DNA of 64,000 nucleotides. Origin: Sipunculus nudus. Its lineage: Eukaryota; Annelida; Sipuncula; Golfingiida; Sipunculidae. The stretch lies in NCBI GenBank assembly GCA_026874595.1, contig CM049307.1, forward strand, positions 43,096,362 to 43,160,361, given 5' to 3'. The stretch's first letter is position 1. Every line of letters begins with the position of its first letter. The position numbers were made by a program, and so were the translations under genes. Positions 61,590 through 64,000 of the stretch are shown here, piece after piece. The notes below the pieces were generated by a model, which made no database searches, was not told the origin of the DNA, and saw only the letters and a program-made list of their open reading frames with translations.

Positions 61590-63345
61590 ACACATTTTCA
61601 TCTTGTAGATGATTTCGGTTGGAAGTTAACTTCTCCACTTGGTAAAAGTGCCTCCTGGTTAGAAAATAAAGGGATAACCTGCATCCTTAATACAATTCTT
61701 AGCCATTCTTTCTTTAAGCCTTGGTCCCGCCTGGACGCACGGATTTTGAGATCGTACGTCCCCTGTGTACTTTCGGTGCCGTGGAGGCCGTGTAGAGGTA
61801 GAGGAAAATCCTAGGTTAGCACCAGCCGTACGAGCACCTACGGCCTGTTTGCGTCCATATTTTGTGCCGAATCTTACTTCTTGTGCATGTCCTTTTTTGT
61901 GATATTTCGAGGGCTGAGAGAGGCTAGTCAGCTCATCTTAGTCTCTCATGCTAGAGATATCCCGATTTTTTAAAATAATATTCTTAGCAAGTGGCACCTT
62001 TCAATTAGTTTTCCATCTTATGTATTGCAGAGGTTAAAGGGACATAATCAGGAGCAATATTATGCCTATTTTTTCACACTTTCAATTCAGGTTTGCTTTA
62101 TACAAAAGTTTCCCAGCAAGACCATCCCGACACAGTCAAATTACCTCGCATGTGGCTGTTCAACGCCTTGTTATCGCTCTGCGTGTTTGTAAACACAGTC
62201 CACGTGTGTCTGTTTGCCATAACAAGGCTCCATGACCAGAGGTCCGATTGTGAGCCGCAACACACGAAGTTTCAGGCAGCGGGAACATGTAATACATTTT
62301 TGGGACCTAGACAGTCAGGGCATCTCATGATTGGCAGGTGTTCTGGCTCAGCAATGCTCAGAGTCCAACGCGCTTTGTTTATGTTGATACCTTTGATCGC
62401 GCCCGGTCCACTGTTTTTACAGGAATAAGCAAACGTTTTAAGGGCAATGTTTTGGCAGGTATAAATTTATTTTAAAGGGAAGAAGTTAATTTTCGTGTTA
62501 ATTCAACATGCTTGATTGGGCCCCTTTAAGGAATGTTTCTAATCATACGGCAAAAAGTCCAATAAGATTGATCAAGTGTTGGAGTCTGCCTGAATAACTT
62601 TAGAATACCTCTCTCAAATTTCCTTGTACATGTATCTCGGGAGAGTATTTTCATGGATGAAGTAAACCTCTTCTGGACGACACTTCAGCAGATCATCCAG
62701 CAGGCTCAGCATACACTCACCAAGATCTCCCCTTCTCCACATGTCTGCCTTTTTCTCGCATGACCATATAGGACGGTCTTGATGTGGTCGGTAATTACTG
62801 TCAAATTTTCGTTGTTTTCTTTCAATTTATTGAGAACATCGGGAGCATGCTGCTACTGCACAGGGACACAGTAAAGGGCCAATGAAAGGAACTTAATGTC
62901 TGAAGGGCTGATCATCTGATACGTCTTTTTTATCACCATTGCAGGCTTGGTCAGCTAGAATAACCATAAATTTGTGAAACAACTGAGACATTTTTCCATC
63001 CCTCCTTGTGATATAACCTGGTAATAGAAACGTTTCTTAACCATTATATATATGCCCTTTTGCTTTCTCTGGTGACATAATGGTTCTGCTCAGTCCTCTT
63101 CCCAAGCCGTTTTCCTTCCAGAGAATGGACTCATTTGATATACCCCGGACTCTGGTTACATCAGTCATGACGTACCCTACGACGCCTTTCCCTTTTTTCA
63201 TCATACGTTTAATCTAGATTTCTTTGAAAACTTCCTTGATCTGTTGAAACTGCAAATCAACGTCAACAGTCCTAATACTGCATATTACGATCGCGTCTGC
63301 AAAGCTTCCAGTTATGGTATGGGCTGTTACCGCACACTATGGTTT
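61590..63345 (-). pseudogene. Decayed cGAS-like (Mab-21) gene copy with MITE insertion
   Basis: Minus-strand remains, in gene order, are: a catalytic block near 63325-63245 still reading TITGSFADAIVICS then VDVDLQF; a YVMTDVT-like block at 63180; AKGHIYNG-like; then KCLSE/GECMLSLLDDLL-like at about 62690-62760; and C-terminal scraps at 61600-61720. Stops, frameshifts, a lost middle section and the 0.5-kb MITE show it is dead. It is the duplicate of the pseudogene at 35.2-36.2 kb but keeps more of the 5' end. Confidence 0.8.
62034..62529. mobile_element. TTAA-flanked MITE
   Basis: Starts TTAAAGGGACATAATCA and ends with the complement of TTAAAGGGGCCCAATCA. The TTAA at each end fits piggyBac- or Kolobok-type target duplication. 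The sister pseudogene (about 35548) lacks the insert, giving an empty-site comparison. A 111-residue ORF inside (62093-62428) is not convincing. Confidence 0.82.
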
Positions 63346-63440
63346 CGAAAAAGAGTAGGATTAAGCTCTAATACACGTATGAGAAACTGGTTTGCATTTT
63401 TCATTATGATCTTGATATTCCCGTAAGCCTACTCAAGCGA

Positions 63441-63929
63441 AAAACATGCTCCAGTTATCCGGGATTCACCGATATGTACAATAAAAAGGTAAAACAAAAA
63501 CAGACTACACGTCAAGCTGTCGATAAGGTTAATACTAATCGCTTATTGATCACTCGCCGATTACATTGTGTTCACTATAATTTGATACCAAATGTGATTT
63601 TTGAATAAATCTATACACCTTTACAAATCTTGTATGGCTTAGGAGATTTATTTTTAGAGTAATCTTTTTTTTTTATTATAATATTACCTCGTCGACAATT
63701 GGTTTTCTGACCGCAGTTGGGAAGCTATGTAAATAAATGTTGGAGGCTATAAACTGAGCTAAGAGAAATACAAATGACATCAAGGCCTAGATCAATCAGA
63801 CATTTATTAAAATATTAAAACTGAATGTCTTTTTGTGTCACGTGTTCTCTAAAAAAGACAGGTGTAGATAAAACAAGTGGCCCATAGGCCATCACGCGTA
63901 GCTAAATTTGACTGGGTGCTCATTTCTTT
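63441..63929. other. Spacer, no gene seen
   Basis: AT-rich DNA upstream of the last cGAS-like pseudogene; nothing recognisable. Confidence 0.5.
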
Positions 63930-64000
63930 TATGCCCAGTTGTCACAGAATATAGGTCACCATGACCTACTTTCGATTTCCAAGGACATTTGCCTAGGACC
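63930..64000. repeat. Start of a further minisatellite array
   Basis: CAGAATATAGGTCACCATGACC followed by TTTCCAAGGA matches the opening of the array at 40700 (GAGAATATAGGTCACAGTGACC). The array runs off the window. Confidence 0.6.

Larger units (their letters stand above)
59200..63440. repeat. Segmental duplication, unit 2 upstream flank
   Basis: The other copy of 32650-36260, in the same order and orientation, ending in the same kind of cGAS-like pseudogene. It differs by a SINE (61.2 kb), a MITE (62.03-62.53 kb) and many small changes. Confidence 0.85.

Noticed and set aside
62093-62428. 111-residue ORF
   Set aside because: Lies wholly inside the TTAA MITE and does not resemble a transposase.
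1-64000. CRISPR arrays, bacterial operons, rRNA genes or viral genomes
   Set aside because: The tandem repeats are degenerate minisatellites without unique spacers, and coding sequence is intron-split and animal-like; no rRNA or viral genes were recognised.

Overview
The window is a piece of an animal nuclear genome. It is AT-rich, has GT-AG introns, shows no prokaryotic gene packing and is dense in transposons and microsatellites. A bivalve-like mollusc is the best guess. The reasons are a tandem expansion of Mab-21/cGAS-like genes, arrays of dispersed minisatellites rich in TGACCTTGA and GGACGGACGACG motifs, Ulp1-PHD transposon genes and a Penelope-like relic. The species cannot be read from the sequence. 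About 9 kb holds host exons and introns that can be named; most of the rest is repeats.

Region 1 (1-20.2 kb) holds two small nuclear genes for mitochondrial proteins, arranged head to head. GFER/ALR, the Erv1-type sulfhydryl oxidase of the intermembrane space, lies on the minus strand in three exons (11779-11639, 2544-2354, 1227-1065). A four-exon plus-strand gene (11997-20030) encodes a 77-residue single-span protein that resembles complex I subunit NDUFA3. Their start codons are 217 bp apart, and the gap holds a perfect 20-bp palindrome and an ERR/SF-1-type half-site. Their introns contain non-autonomous DNA transposons (a hAT-type element with an 8-bp duplication, a 2-kb inverted-repeat element, fold-backs), tRNA-derived SINEs, a Penelope-like relic with a decayed hammerhead ribozyme, and minisatellites.

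Region 2 (20.2-29 kb) has no gene I can name. It holds degenerate tandem repeats and low-complexity DNA, plus a short CpG-richer patch near 23.3-23.8 kb that could be a promoter.

Region 3 (29-64 kb) is a cluster of Mab-21/cGAS-like receptor (cGLR) genes on the minus strand. One copy is intact (31711-30149, 520 aa, all three nucleotidyltransferase acidic residues present). One is freshly broken (about 39467-37920; a 1-bp and a 37-bp deletion). Two are old pseudogenes (35.16-36.17 and 61.6-63.35 kb), and two are 3' fragments (29.2-29.5 and 36.6-36.8 kb). The upstream flanks of the intact and broken copies can be aligned over several kb, so the cluster arose by tandem segmental duplication. The second duplication unit is split by about 18 kb of repeats.

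That 18 kb is a nest. A minisatellite array was hit by an L1/Tx1-type LINE (41599-58730) with a 16-bp target duplication. The LINE was later split between its ORF2 and ORF1 by about 12 kb of DNA. Within this 12 kb are a second, nearly intact LINE (about 49989-54110, one stop codon in a 1209-codon frame), a roughly 550-bp tandem repeat, and a long-inverted-repeat DNA transposon (54857-57530, 9-bp duplication) carrying a Ulp1 protease-PHD exon.
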